A stretch of 64,000 nucleotides of DNA from Modestobacter italicus (GTDB lineage Bacteria > Actinomycetota > Actinomycetes > Mycobacteriales > Geodermatophilaceae). The number at the start of each line of letters is the position of its first letter. The stretch's first letter is position 1. Where the stretch lies: the NCBI RefSeq assembly GCF_000306785.1, contig NC_017955.1:1302001-1366000 (forward strand). The letters run 5' to 3'. Below are positions 41,122 to 49,041 of this stretch, in pieces. The position numbers and the translations under genes were made by a program. The notes beneath the pieces were generated by a model. The model saw only the letters and a program-made list of their open reading frames with translations, ran no database searches and was not told where the DNA came from.

Positions 41122-41700
41122 TCAGTGGGGCTTGAGGGCGCCGGGGACCTGCTGGAGGGTCTCCACGGTCTGCTCCGGCTTGGGGTTGATGTTCTTCAGC
41201 CCCGAGAAGTCGATCGTCTTGAGCTGCTTGCGACCCGTCACGAACAGGATCGCGGCGATGACGCCCCAGACGACGGCGACGATGAGCGCGGCCCAGCCGA
41301 GGGGCATCGCGCTGCCCAGGGCCCACATCAGCGCCAGGCTGAGGAAGAGCGCGAGCATGTGGCCGCCGTAGCCGGCGCCGGCGAGCATGCCGGCGCCCTT
41401 CCCGGCCTTCGAGGCCTGCGCCTTGACCTCGCCCGTCGCCTTGTTGGCGTCGGCGCGGAGCTCGGCCTTGGCCAGCTCCAGCTCCTGGCGCATCAGGGTC
41501 GACAGGTCACGGGTGACGTCGCCGATCAGCTGGCCGACCGAGGTGCCCTCGACGTCCGGGTGCCCCTCCTCGGTCATCGGCTGCGCGGTGTTGCCGTAGT
41601 CGTAGCCGTCGGCTGCGGGCGGGGTGTACGACGACGCGCCGCTCTCGCCGTAGCCGAGGTCCTGCTGCGGCAGTCCGCCGCTCTGGTAGGGAGTGCTCAC
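41122..41700 (-). CDS. Actinobacterial Holin-X family protein
   Basis: Encodes 192 residues. After a ~65-residue Tyr/Ser/Gly-rich head, DVTRDLSTLMRQELELAKAELRADANKATGEVKAQASKAGKG is a Holin-X (phage holin superfamily III) amphipathic segment. Two helices (GGHMLALFLSLALMWALG, LGWAALIVAVVWGVIAAILFVTG) follow. The C-terminus has LKNINPKPEQTVETLQ, usual for this family next to DUF3618. Despite the name there is no phage context here, so it is more likely a membrane-remodelling stress protein. It lies 18 bases upstream of the DUF3618 start and overlaps the preceding gene by four bases. Confidence 0.9.
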   Translation of the reverse strand: MSTPYQSGGLPQQDLGYGESGASSYTPPAADGYDYGNTAQPMTEEGHPDVEGTSVGQLIGDVTRDLSTLMRQELELAKAELRADANKATGEVKAQASKAGKGAGMLAGAGYGGHMLALFLSLALMWALGSAMPLGWAALIVAVVWGVIAAILFVTGRKQLKTIDFSGLKNINPKPEQTVETLQQVPGALKPH

Positions 41701-42512
41701 AGCTGGCCCGACCCGGGGGTGCGGGTCGCCGGGTCGTCCCAGCCGGCCGTGGTGGACGGGAGCGTGGTGCCCTCCGGGGTGCCGTACGGCGGCGGCGGGA
41801 CCGAGCCGGCGGTGCCGGTGGTGGCGTAGCCGGTGGTGCCGGCCTCGTAGCCGGTGCTGGCGTACCCGGTCGCCGGGGTGTCGGCGATGTAGTTCGTGTC
41901 GGTCGCGTAGCTCTGGGTGGCGTAGGGCGAGCCCGTGCCGGTGAGCTGCTGGTTGCCGCTGCCGGAGGGGGCGGCGTCCTTGTGCGCGGCGACCACGCCG
42001 GTGGTCAGCCGGCCGGCGAGCACGCCGGCGACGGCGGCACCGAGCAGGAAGACGCCGGGCTTGCGGCGGGCGAAGGCGCGGACCTCGTCGACGAGCTCAC
42101 CGGGCTCGCGGTTCTGGACCCAGCTCGCGAGCTCCTCGATCTTGTCCCCGGCCTGGCGGACCAGGTCGGCGGCGGGGCCGGACGGCGTCTCGCCACCGCC
42201 CTCGACCATGGTGCGCAGCTGCTGGGCGATGCCGGACAGGCCCTCGCCGGCCCGCTGCTGGCCGTTGCGGGCCTGGTCCTGCAGCTGCGAGCGGCCCTGC
42301 GCGATCAGGTCCTGGGCCTGCCGCTTGGTCTCCTGCGTGACCTGCTTGGCCTGGTCGGCGGCGGTCGAGGCGACCTGGCTGCCGGCCTGGGCGGCGGTCG
42401 AGGCGACGTTGCCGGCCTGGTCCTTGGCGACGTCGCTGGTGCTGGGGCTGCCGGACACGGGAGTCGCTCCGCTCTGCGGTGACTGCGTCGGGGTGTCGAT
42501 GGAGTGGGTCAT
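41697..42512 (-). CDS. Coiled-coil/LEA-like membrane-associated protein
   Basis: Encodes 271 residues. Residues ~25-90 are Ala/Gln/Thr-rich repeats (STAAQAGSQVASTAADQAKQVTQETKRQAQDLI) resembling LEA or apolipophorin-like amphipathic helices. A helical segment (VRQAGDKIEELASWVQNREPGELVDEVRAFARRKPGVFLLGAAVAGVLAGRLT, about 128-182) includes one short membrane helix. The C-terminal ~90 residues are Tyr/Gly/Thr-rich low complexity (TGYASTGYEAGTTGYATTG). Families of this kind accompany DUF3618/Holin-X operons. It is the first gene of that operon, overlapping Holin-X by ATGA, and is served by the sigma-F-like promoter upstream. Confidence 0.85.
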   Translation of the reverse strand: MTHSIDTPTQSPQSGATPVSGSPSTSDVAKDQAGNVASTAAQAGSQVASTAADQAKQVTQETKRQAQDLIAQGRSQLQDQARNGQQRAGEGLSGIAQQLRTMVEGGGETPSGPAADLVRQAGDKIEELASWVQNREPGELVDEVRAFARRKPGVFLLGAAVAGVLAGRLTTGVVAAHKDAAPSGSGNQQLTGTGSPYATQSYATDTNYIADTPATGYASTGYEAGTTGYATTGTAGSVPPPPYGTPEGTTLPSTTAGWDDPATRTPGSGQL

Positions 42513-42741
42513 CGTTCCTCCTCGTCGTGCGTGGGCTGTACCTGGTCAGTGCTGGTGCTCTGGGCGTCCGTGCCCTGGCCGACCACGCCCGCTCGAGGGC
42601 ACACGCCGTCGCCGGCGGATGAGTGCCGGTTCAGGTGGTGCCGGGACGCGGGACGGCGTACGGGCGCCTCGCGGTGCCCAGTCGTGACACTCGGGGGATC
42701 CCACCTGGCCTCGGTGGGACGCCGTTCCGTTGATCGACCAG

Positions 42742-42769
42742 GTACCCGCGGGCGACTACGACGTAAACC
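42742..42769 (-). promoter_or_regulatory. Sigma-F/sigma-B-like promoter for the stress operon
   Basis: On the minus strand GGTTTAC (from 42769) is followed by GGGTAC (ending 42742), giving GGTTT-N17-GGGTA. This matches the mycobacterial sigma-F and streptomycete sigma-B consensus. It faces the DUF3618/Holin-X operon about 230 bases away. Confidence 0.65.
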
Positions 42770-42838
42770 GGCTAGATCACTTTTCTGGATCACCACCGTC
42801 CGGCCGGGTCCGCCGGCCGGGCCGGGTAGCCTCGACCA

Positions 42839-42853
42839 AGGCAAGCCTTGCCT
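42839..42853 (+). promoter_or_regulatory. IdeR/DtxR-like iron box
   Basis: AGGCAAGCCTTGCCT is a perfect 7+1+7 palindrome. It keeps the AGG..AGCCT..CCT frame of the DtxR/IdeR consensus core and lies 17 bases before the start of the siderophore-interacting protein, where a repressor would block initiation. Confidence 0.65.
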
Positions 42854-42869
42854 ACGACGAGGAGGACCC

Positions 42870-43733
42870 GTGAGCGGACCGACCAGGGGCGGGGGCGCCC
42901 GGCGCCCCCGCGTGGCGCGCGTCGGGGAGGTGCTGCGCACCTCGCGGGTGACGCCGCACATGATCCGCGTCGTCCTCGGCGGCGAGGGCCTGGCCGGCTT
43001 CCCGGCGGGTGAGTTCACCGACCACTACGTCAAGCTCCTGTTCCCGCCGCCGGGCGCCCCCTACACCGCGCCGTTCGACGTGGAGGAGCTGCGCGCCGAG
43101 CTCCCGGCCGAGCAGTGGCCGGTCACGCGCACCTACACGGTGCGCTCCTGGGACCCGACCGCCGGCGAGCTCACCATCGACTTCGTGCACCACGGGGACC
43201 AGGGGCTCGCCGGGCCGTGGGCGGCGTCGGCCGCACCGGGTGACCGCATCCAGTTCTTCGGTCCCGGCGGCGGCTACGCGCCGAGCCCGGACGCGGACTG
43301 GCACCTGCTGGTCGGCGACGAGAGCGCGCTGCCGGCGATCGGTGCGGCGCTGACCCGGCTGCCGGCCGGTGCACCGGCCCTGGTGTTCGTGGAGGTGGCC
43401 GACCCGACCGAGCAGCAGACCGACCTCGTCCTGGGCGAGGGCGTCTCGGTGGTCTGGGTGCACCGCGGCGACGGCGTGCCGGGGGAGGCGCTGGCCTCCG
43501 CGGTCAGGGCCGTGCAGCTGCCGGCCGGCACCGGGCACGTGTTCGTGCACGGCGAGGCCGGCCTGGTGAAGGACCTCCGGCTGCACCTGCGCGCCGAGCG
43601 GGGCCTGGACCCGGCGTTCACCTCGATCTCCGGGTACTGGCGCCGCGGGGACGACGAGGACGGCTGGCAGGCCGGCAAGCGGGCGTGGAACGCCGAGGTC
43701 GAGGCGGCCGAGCAGGGCCTCGCCGCCGGCTGA
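42870..43733 (+). CDS. Siderophore-interacting protein (ViuB-like ferric reductase)
   Basis: Encodes 287 residues from GTG 42870, just after GAGGAGG. An FAD-binding domain (VLRTSRVTPHMIRVVLGGEGLAGFP, with TRTYTVRSWD binding the flavin) is followed by a NAD(P)H-binding SIP domain (LLVGDESALPAIGAALTRLP). The C-terminal signature ISGYWRRG is also present. It reduces ferric siderophores in the cytosol to release iron. The operator upstream suggests iron-dependent repression. It ends in a 17-bp hairpin that overlaps its own stop codon. Confidence 0.93.
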   Translation: MSGPTRGGGARRPRVARVGEVLRTSRVTPHMIRVVLGGEGLAGFPAGEFTDHYVKLLFPPPGAPYTAPFDVEELRAELPAEQWPVTRTYTVRSWDPTAGELTIDFVHHGDQGLAGPWAASAAPGDRIQFFGPGGGYAPSPDADWHLLVGDESALPAIGAALTRLPAGAPALVFVEVADPTEQQTDLVLGEGVSVVWVHRGDGVPGEALASAVRAVQLPAGTGHVFVHGEAGLVKDLRLHLRAERGLDPAFTSISGYWRRGDDEDGWQAGKRAWNAEVEAAEQGLAAG

Positions 43734-43749
43734 GCCGGCGGCGAGGCCC
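43715..43749. terminator. Bidirectional 17-bp hairpin overlapping the SIP stop codon
   Basis: Arms 43715-43731 and 43733-43749 are perfect complements around a single base. The TGA stop of the siderophore-interacting gene lies in the centre; the convergent reductase gene ends six bases further. Confidence 0.85.
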
Positions 43750-43754
43750 GGCGG

Positions 43755-44420
43755 TCACATGTCGCGGTAGCGGACGGCGGCGGCGGTGGCGGCGCGCAGG
43801 CCCTCGGCGTCCAGCCGGGGGCCGTAGCCGGGGGTGTCCCGCTGGATCCGCCAGCCCTCGGCCAGCGGCCCGAGGTCGACGACGTCGAAGCCGATCGCGT
43901 CGATGAAGGCGGACACCTGCTGCTTGGCCGCCGCGTCGTCGCCGGCCACGACCAGGGCCCGGCGGTGCGGGGTGCCGGCGGGGGAGCCGTCGGCGGTGAT
44001 GTCCGCGGCGCCGATGTGGTTGAACGCCTTGACCACCCGGGAGGTGGGCAGGTGGGCCTGCAGCAGCTCGGCCGTGGTCGTCGTCTCGTCGTCCAGCTCG
44101 GCGATCTGCCCGTCGCGCTGCGGGTAGTAGTTGTTCGTGTCGATCACGACCTTGCCGGCCAGCGGCTCCACCGGGACGGCGGGCACCGCCGACAGCGGGA
44201 TCGTGACGACGGCGAGGTCGGCGGCGGCCGCCGCACCGGCGGCGGTGTCCGCGCGGACCTGACCCCGGCGCCCCGGCCGCTGCTCGAGCGCGCTGACCAG
44301 GTCGGCGAGGGTCTCCGGACCGCGGGAGTTGCTGAGCACGACGTCGTGGCCGGCGTCGAGGGCTGCCTGGGCGAGGGCTGTGCCGATGTGTCCGGCACCG
44401 ATGAGTCCGAGGGTCGTCAT
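43755..44420 (-). CDS. NADPH-dependent F420 reductase-like protein (Fno fold)
   Basis: Encodes 221 residues. The N-terminal Rossmann motif GLIGAGHIGTALAQ begins at residue 5, and LSNSRGPETL after strand 2 fits NADP binding. DTNNYYPQRDG, SRVVKAFNHIGAADI and the ending RDTPGYGPRLDAEGLRAA match the NAD(P)-binding/F420 oxidoreductase family (also called NPD_F420 or Fno-like). It may transfer hydride between NADPH and F420 or reduce another small substrate. The neighbouring Ddn-like nitroreductase at 46120 could use F420H2. This link is inference. Confidence 0.88.
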   Translation of the reverse strand: MTTLGLIGAGHIGTALAQAALDAGHDVVLSNSRGPETLADLVSALEQRPGRRGQVRADTAAGAAAAADLAVVTIPLSAVPAVPVEPLAGKVVIDTNNYYPQRDGQIAELDDETTTTAELLQAHLPTSRVVKAFNHIGAADITADGSPAGTPHRRALVVAGDDAAAKQQVSAFIDAIGFDVVDLGPLAEGWRIQRDTPGYGPRLDAEGLRAATAAAVRYRDM

Positions 44421-44463
44421 GGTCGCTGCGAACCGGGGACGACCGGCCTTTCTTCCGTCCCGG

Positions 44464-45375
44464 TCAGCCCAGGTCGTCGGTGCCGAAGGTGTCGCACTGG
44501 TTCGGGTCGCCGGTGCTGTACCCGGTGCTGAACCAGCGCTGCCGCTGCTCCGACGAGCCGTGCGTGAAGGAGCCCTCGTCGACGGTCCCGCTGCCCAGGT
44601 TCTCCTGGATGAAGTCGTCGCCGATCCGCCCGGCGGTGTCCAGCGCCCGCGAGATGTCGTCGTCGGTGATGTCGACGATGAGCGGCTGACCGGTCTCGTC
44701 GGGCACCGTCTCGGCGTGGTTGGCCCAGGTGCCGGCGTAGCAGTCGGCCTGCAGCTCCAGCCGCACGCTGCCGCTGGTCGGCCCGGACTCGCGCGGGTCG
44801 ACCTGCTGGTTGGTGCCGAGCAGGTTCTGCACGTGGTGGCCGTACTCGTGGGCGATCACGTACGCGTTGACGAAGGCCCCGCCCTCGGCGCCGAAGCGGG
44901 TCTGCAGGTCGTCGAAGAACGACAGGTCGATGTAGACCAGCTGGTCGGCCGGGCAGTAGAACGGCCCGGACCCGCTCGTCGCGCCGCCGCAGCCGGTCTG
45001 CACCGAGCCGGAGAAGAAGACCGTGTCGGCCGGCCGGTAGCTGCCGCCGAGGGTCTGCCCCCAGTAGTCCTGGATCGAGTCGATGTCGGCGGCGACGGCG
45101 CAGTCGACGGAGGTGTTGGCGTCGGCGACCTCGTCGCAGGACTGCTCGAGCGCGCCGTTGTCGGCGGTCTGCCCCGAGCCGAGCCCCTGAAGCACGCTGG
45201 TCGCGGCCGCGCCGCCACCGCCGCCGCCCCCGCCGAGGACCTGGAACAGGACGACGACGACCAGCCCCACCAGCCCGAGCCCGCCGCCGCCGACGGCCAG
45301 CCCCCGCCCGCCGCCCGCGCCGCGGCGGTCCTGCACGCCGGAGGTGTCCAACCGGCCGCTCTCCCGGAACCTCAT
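44464..45375 (-). CDS. Neutral zinc metallopeptidase (YpfJ family)
   Basis: Encodes 303 residues from ATG 45375, which overlaps the SIMPL gene stop (ATGA). An N-terminal Gly/Arg-rich tail and one membrane helix (GLGLVGLVVVVLFQVLG, about 32-48) are followed by a Gly-rich linker and the conserved ypfJ domain. That domain has the zinc motif HEYGHH at 176-181, ELQADCYAG with the third ligand and cysteines at about 80, 92, 129, 141. Its topology implies an extracytoplasmic peptidase. The physiological role is not known. It is coupled to the SIMPL domain protein, an unusual pairing. Confidence 0.92.
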   Translation of the reverse strand: MRFRESGRLDTSGVQDRRGAGGGRGLAVGGGGLGLVGLVVVVLFQVLGGGGGGGGAAATSVLQGLGSGQTADNGALEQSCDEVADANTSVDCAVAADIDSIQDYWGQTLGGSYRPADTVFFSGSVQTGCGGATSGSGPFYCPADQLVYIDLSFFDDLQTRFGAEGGAFVNAYVIAHEYGHHVQNLLGTNQQVDPRESGPTSGSVRLELQADCYAGTWANHAETVPDETGQPLIVDITDDDISRALDTAGRIGDDFIQENLGSGTVDEGSFTHGSSEQRQRWFSTGYSTGDPNQCDTFGTDDLG

Positions 45376-46007
45376 CGTGCGTAGACCTCCTGGTCGGGTG
45401 GGGACATCGTGAAGGTCATCTCGACCGAGCCGTGCACCTCGACGGGGCCCGGCTGCAGCTCCAGCTGCGGCGCCGGCATCGCGAGGGACGCCTTGGCGAG
45501 CCGGCCACCGCCGCCGGTGCCGGCGTCGCGGAGCTCGACCAGCCCGGTGAGGCCGGCGCCGAGCGCGGCGGCGTAGCCGCGCGCCCGGGCGAGGGCGTCG
45601 GCGACCGCGTCGGCGCGCACCTGGTCGTGGACGGGGTGCCCGCGGGAGACCCGCCAGTGCGGCCCGTGCAGCGAGGTGTCCGCGAGCCCGGCCACCGCGA
45701 CGGCCAGCCGGCCGGCGGCGGCGACGTCGTCGACCTGCACCCGGGTGGTCGCGGTGACCACCGAGCCGCCGCGGGCGCCGTCGGGGGCCTCGTCGAACAC
45801 CGACACCGCATCGGTGGCGACGCTGCCCAGGCCCTCCGGGTGGGCGTCCAGCAGCGCGGTGAGCTCCTGCTGGCGGCCGGCGAGGGTGGCCAGCGCCCGG
45901 TCCCGGCGCCGGTCCCGGACCTCGATGGTCACCACGAGGTCGGCGGCGTCGGGGAGCACCTCGGCGACGGCCTCGCCACGCACGACCACGCGCGGGCTCT
46001 CGGTCAT
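45372..46007 (-). CDS. SIMPL (DUF541) domain protein
   Basis: Encodes 211 residues from ATG 46007, after GGAGGGGA. The SIMPL fold pattern runs from VVVRGEAVAEVLPDAADLVVTIEVRDRRRDRALATLAGRQQELTALLDA to VHDQVRADAVADALARARGYAAALGAGLTGLVELRDAG and the closing beta strand VHGSVEMTFTM. No signal peptide is visible, unlike many SIMPL proteins, so it may be cytoplasmic. Function is poorly known in the family (oxidative stress, signalling). It is upstream of and overlapping the zinc peptidase gene. Confidence 0.88.
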   Translation of the reverse strand: MTESPRVVVRGEAVAEVLPDAADLVVTIEVRDRRRDRALATLAGRQQELTALLDAHPEGLGSVATDAVSVFDEAPDGARGGSVVTATTRVQVDDVAAAGRLAVAVAGLADTSLHGPHWRVSRGHPVHDQVRADAVADALARARGYAAALGAGLTGLVELRDAGTGGGGRLAKASLAMPAPQLELQPGPVEVHGSVEMTFTMSPPDQEVYAR

Positions 46008-46119
46008 CGCTCCCCTCCGCGCCGGGACCTCCGCCCGGACCGCTCGGAGCACTCTGCCGGTCCGCGGGCGGCGGCGCACCCGGACGGCGGCCCGGCGGTC
46101 GGCGTCCTAGGGTCGGCGC

Positions 46120-46566
46120 ATGCCCCTGGAAGGTGAGTACGAGCCCAGTCCGGAGAAGTGGGTCCGCGACCAGGTGGAGCTGTACGAGCGCACCGGCGGC
46201 CGGGAGGGCAACACGCTGCCCGGCCGGCCCGAGCCGGTCGTCGTCTTCACCACCCGCGGCGCGAAGAGCGGCAAGGTCCGCAAGAACCCGCTGATGAGGG
46301 TCGAGCACGACGGCGTCTACGCCATGGTCGCCTCGCAGGGCGGCGCCCCGAAGCACCCGACCTGGTACTTCAACCTCAAGGCCCACCCCGACCAGGTCAC
46401 CGTGCAGGACGGCGACCGGGTCCGCGACGGCGTGGCCCGCGAGGTCGAGGGCGCGGAGTACGACCAGTGGTGGGAGCGCGCCGTCGCCGCCTACCGCGAC
46501 TACGCCGACTACCAGCAGAAGACCGATCGGAAGATCCCGATCGTCCTCGTCGAGCCGACCAGCTGA
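46120..46566 (+). CDS. F420H2-dependent nitroreductase/quinone reductase (Ddn-like)
   Basis: Encodes 148 residues. The split-barrel Ddn family pattern is clear: NTLPGRPEPVVVFTTRGAKSGKVRKNPLMRVEHDGVYAMVASQGGAPKHPTWYFNLKAHP, with the Lys/Arg and Ser/Gly residues that bind the F420 phosphate tail. Family members reduce quinones or nitroimidazoles using F420H2 and are membrane-associated via their N-terminus. The stop codon overlaps a CTG that probably starts the following SDR, so both are coupled. Confidence 0.92.
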   Translation: MPLEGEYEPSPEKWVRDQVELYERTGGREGNTLPGRPEPVVVFTTRGAKSGKVRKNPLMRVEHDGVYAMVASQGGAPKHPTWYFNLKAHPDQVTVQDGDRVRDGVAREVEGAEYDQWWERAVAAYRDYADYQQKTDRKIPIVLVEPTS

Positions 46567-47402
46567 CGCCGGGCCGCGCGCCGGTCGTCGTCGTCACCGG
46601 TGCCAGCGACGGCATCGGGGCAGCGGCGGCCCGGCGGCTGCACCGCGGCGGGGCGCAGGTGGTCGTGGTCGGCCGCTCGATGGAGAAGACCGCCGCCGTC
46701 GCCGCGGAGCTGCCCGGCTCGGTCGCGCTGACCGCCGACTTCGCCCGGCTGGACGACGTCCGACGGCTGGCCGCCGACCTGCGCGACCGGTTCCGGTCGA
46801 TCGACGTGCTGGCCGGCAACGCCGGGGCGTCGTTCGCGCGGCGCGCGGTGACCGTCGACGGGTACGAGCAGACCTTCCAGGTCGACCACCTGGCGCCCTA
46901 CCTGCTCACCCGGCTGCTCGAGGAGCCGCTGCGGGCCGCCCGGGGGCGGGTGGTGACCACGTCGTCGTTCGTGCACTGGGCCGGGCAGGTCCGCCGCGGG
47001 CACCTCGCCGGGCTCGCCGACCCGCGCGGCCCGTACGTGGCGACCCGTGCCTACGCCCGGGCCAAGTGGTGCAACGTCCTGTTCACCGCGGAGCTCGCCC
47101 GCCGGTGGGCGCCCGGGGTGACCGCCACCTGCTTCGACCCCGGCGCGGTCGCCACCGGCTTCGGGCGCGCGGCGGGCGGGGCCACCGGGCTGGTGTTCCG
47201 GACGCCGCTGGTCGCGGTGCTGCGCACCCCCGCGCAGGGTGCGGACACCCTCGTCTGGCTGGCGACGGCGGACGACGGCTGGCGCAACGGCCGGCTGCAC
47301 GCCAACCGGTCACCCACGCTGACCCTGCCCTCGGCCCGGGACGCCGTCCGGGCCCGCGAGCTGTGGGAGCTCTCCGCCCGGCTGGTCGGGCTGCCCGGCT
47401 GA
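46563..47402 (+). CDS. SDR family oxidoreductase with atypical start
   Basis: Encodes ~279 residues. The cofactor motif VVVVTGASDGIG begins about eight residues after the CTG at 46563, which overlaps the preceding TGA as CTGA. No ATG/GTG occurs in this frame between that point and the domain. The nearest GTG (46467) would add an Arg/Pro-rich extension inside the previous gene. LAGNAGASFARR, VVTTSSFVHW and AYARAK (Tyr/Lys) follow, with CFDPGAVATGFGR after. This is the retinol-dehydrogenase-like branch of SDRs. The substrate is unknown. Confidence 0.85.
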   Translation: MTPGRAPVVVVTGASDGIGAAAARRLHRGGAQVVVVGRSMEKTAAVAAELPGSVALTADFARLDDVRRLAADLRDRFRSIDVLAGNAGASFARRAVTVDGYEQTFQVDHLAPYLLTRLLEEPLRAARGRVVTTSSFVHWAGQVRRGHLAGLADPRGPYVATRAYARAKWCNVLFTAELARRWAPGVTATCFDPGAVATGFGRAAGGATGLVFRTPLVAVLRTPAQGADTLVWLATADDGWRNGRLHANRSPTLTLPSARDAVRARELWELSARLVGLPG

Positions 47403-47404
47403 GC

Positions 47405-48964
47405 TCAGCGGGGCGCGAGGTCCTGGCTGATCCGGGCGGCCACCCAGGCGGCGAGCACGTCCTCGTCCCGGGCGCGGGCCCCCAGCAGCGCCCACCCCAG
47501 GTCGGCCACCTGCCGGGAGCGGCGCAGCTGCAGGTCCGCACCCGGCGCCGCGAACAGCTCCGCGCGGGTCGCCGTGGCCACCTCGTGCTGGGCGACCAGG
47601 CTGTCCCGCAGGGCCGCGTCCGCCGGGCCGCCGGGTGCTGCCGCGACCGCGGCCAGCGCCCGCGCCACGGTGGCCTCGACCGCCGCGGGCAGCCGGCGGC
47701 TGCCGGGGTGCGGCAGGAGCAGCAGGCCGGCGGCGAGCCCGACCACGATGCCGACGAGCGTCTCCCCCAGCCGGACGGCGATCAGGTCCGCACCGGGCGG
47801 GCTGCCCGCGCCGAGGTGCACCAGCGACAGCGAGACCGGCGTGATCAGCGAGACGGCCAGCACGTACTGGCTGACCACCAGCAGCTCGACGCCGACGAGC
47901 AGGACCCCGATGAGGGCGACGGTGACCCCGACGGGGAGGTCCAGCCAGAACAGCAGCGCGGTCCCCGCCGTCCCCAGCAGGGTGCCGGTCACCCGGTGCA
48001 GGGCGCGGGCCCGGGTGTGCCGGGCGTCGGTGCCCAGCAGCACGGCGACGGCGGCGGTCGCGGCCCAGTACGGGCTGTGCAGGCCGAGCGCGGCGGCCAG
48101 CGACCCCGCTGCCCAGGCACCCGCGCCGATGCGGACGGCGGTGGGCAGCCACAGCGGGGTGTGCCCCCGGCCCGGGGCCGGTGCCGTGCGGTGGTCGGCC
48201 CGCGCGGGCGGGGCGGTGGTGGGGAGCGCCCGCAGGAAGCGGGTCTCGACCTCCTCCAGCCGCGGCCGCAGCGACGGGCGCCGCCGGCTGCCACCGGCCA
48301 CCGCCTGGTGGGCGAGCCGGACGGCCCGGGCGACGCCGTCCGGGCGGGTGTCCCGCAGCCCGCTCCGCTCGGCCCCGGCGACCGCACCCTCCGCGGCGGC
48401 GACCGCGCGCCGCTCGGGACCGGCGGGGTCCCACGCCCACGCCGCCATGACCACCAGCCAGGCGAACGCCGCCGACCCGGCGGCGGCCGCGACGTGCTGC
48501 CCGACCAGGTCGGGGGAGGAGCCCAGCGCGCTGGCGCTGCCGCCGACCAGCACGGCCATCAGCGGGCCGGGCGGGCCGACCTGCCACACCGCGGTGGCCG
48601 CCGTCGCGGCCGCGCCGAGCAGGCCGAGGACGGCGGCGAGCAGGAACGGGTGCGGCCCGGCGAGCCCACCGACGGCGACCGACGCGACCAGCGCGGCGCC
48701 GACGCCGGCGGAGACCACCGACCGCCGCCGGTAGGGGAGCGCGTGACCGTAGACGGCGGTGAAGCCGCCCAGCGCCGCGGCCGCACCCAGGTCGGCGCGG
48801 TCGAGCAGCACGAACAGGGCCAGCGGTGCGGTGACGCAGACCGACGCGGACAGCGCCCGCCGTCCGTGGGCGGCCCACAGCGCCGCCGGCGCGGGCAGCC
48901 GCGGGCCGAGGACGTGCGGCGCCGCCCAGCGCAGCGGGGCGAGGAGGCCGGGCACGGCTGCCAT
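47405..48964 (-). CDS. FUSC family membrane transporter (YccS/aromatic acid exporter-like)
   Basis: Encodes 519 residues from ATG 48964, preceded by GGGAGGAGA. Two blocks of six helices are separated by a cytoplasmic, Arg-rich central part. The second block has the FUSC signature (RIGAGAWAAGSLAAALGLHSPYWAATAAVAVLLGTDARHTRARALHRVTGTLLGT). Family members export aromatic acids or act in envelope homeostasis. It is convergent with the SDR, with two bases between stops. Confidence 0.87.
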   Translation of the reverse strand: MAAVPGLLAPLRWAAPHVLGPRLPAPAALWAAHGRRALSASVCVTAPLALFVLLDRADLGAAAALGGFTAVYGHALPYRRRSVVSAGVGAALVASVAVGGLAGPHPFLLAAVLGLLGAAATAATAVWQVGPPGPLMAVLVGGSASALGSSPDLVGQHVAAAAGSAAFAWLVVMAAWAWDPAGPERRAVAAAEGAVAGAERSGLRDTRPDGVARAVRLAHQAVAGGSRRRPSLRPRLEEVETRFLRALPTTAPPARADHRTAPAPGRGHTPLWLPTAVRIGAGAWAAGSLAAALGLHSPYWAATAAVAVLLGTDARHTRARALHRVTGTLLGTAGTALLFWLDLPVGVTVALIGVLLVGVELLVVSQYVLAVSLITPVSLSLVHLGAGSPPGADLIAVRLGETLVGIVVGLAAGLLLLPHPGSRRLPAAVEATVARALAAVAAAPGGPADAALRDSLVAQHEVATATRAELFAAPGADLQLRRSRQVADLGWALLGARARDEDVLAAWVAARISQDLAPR

Positions 48965-49041
48965 CGTCTCCTCCCGACCGGTGCCGCGTCGTCGACGGAG
49001 GTCACTGCCGGCGGGCGAGATGGGTCACCCACCTCTTCCGC

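Larger units (their letters stand above)
42513..42869. other. Divergent promoter region with two regulatory sites
   Basis: 357 gene-free bases between the stress operon and the siderophore-interacting gene. It holds the sigma-F-like promoter (minus strand) and the iron-box palindrome (plus strand). The ~220 bases between that promoter and the first stress gene would be a long leader; I see no gene or clear riboswitch in it. Confidence 0.7.

Noticed and set aside
40438-42512. Prophage lysis module because of the holin-family name
   Set aside because: No phage genes nearby; Holin-X with DUF3618 is a chromosomal actinobacterial arrangement with a stress-type promoter.
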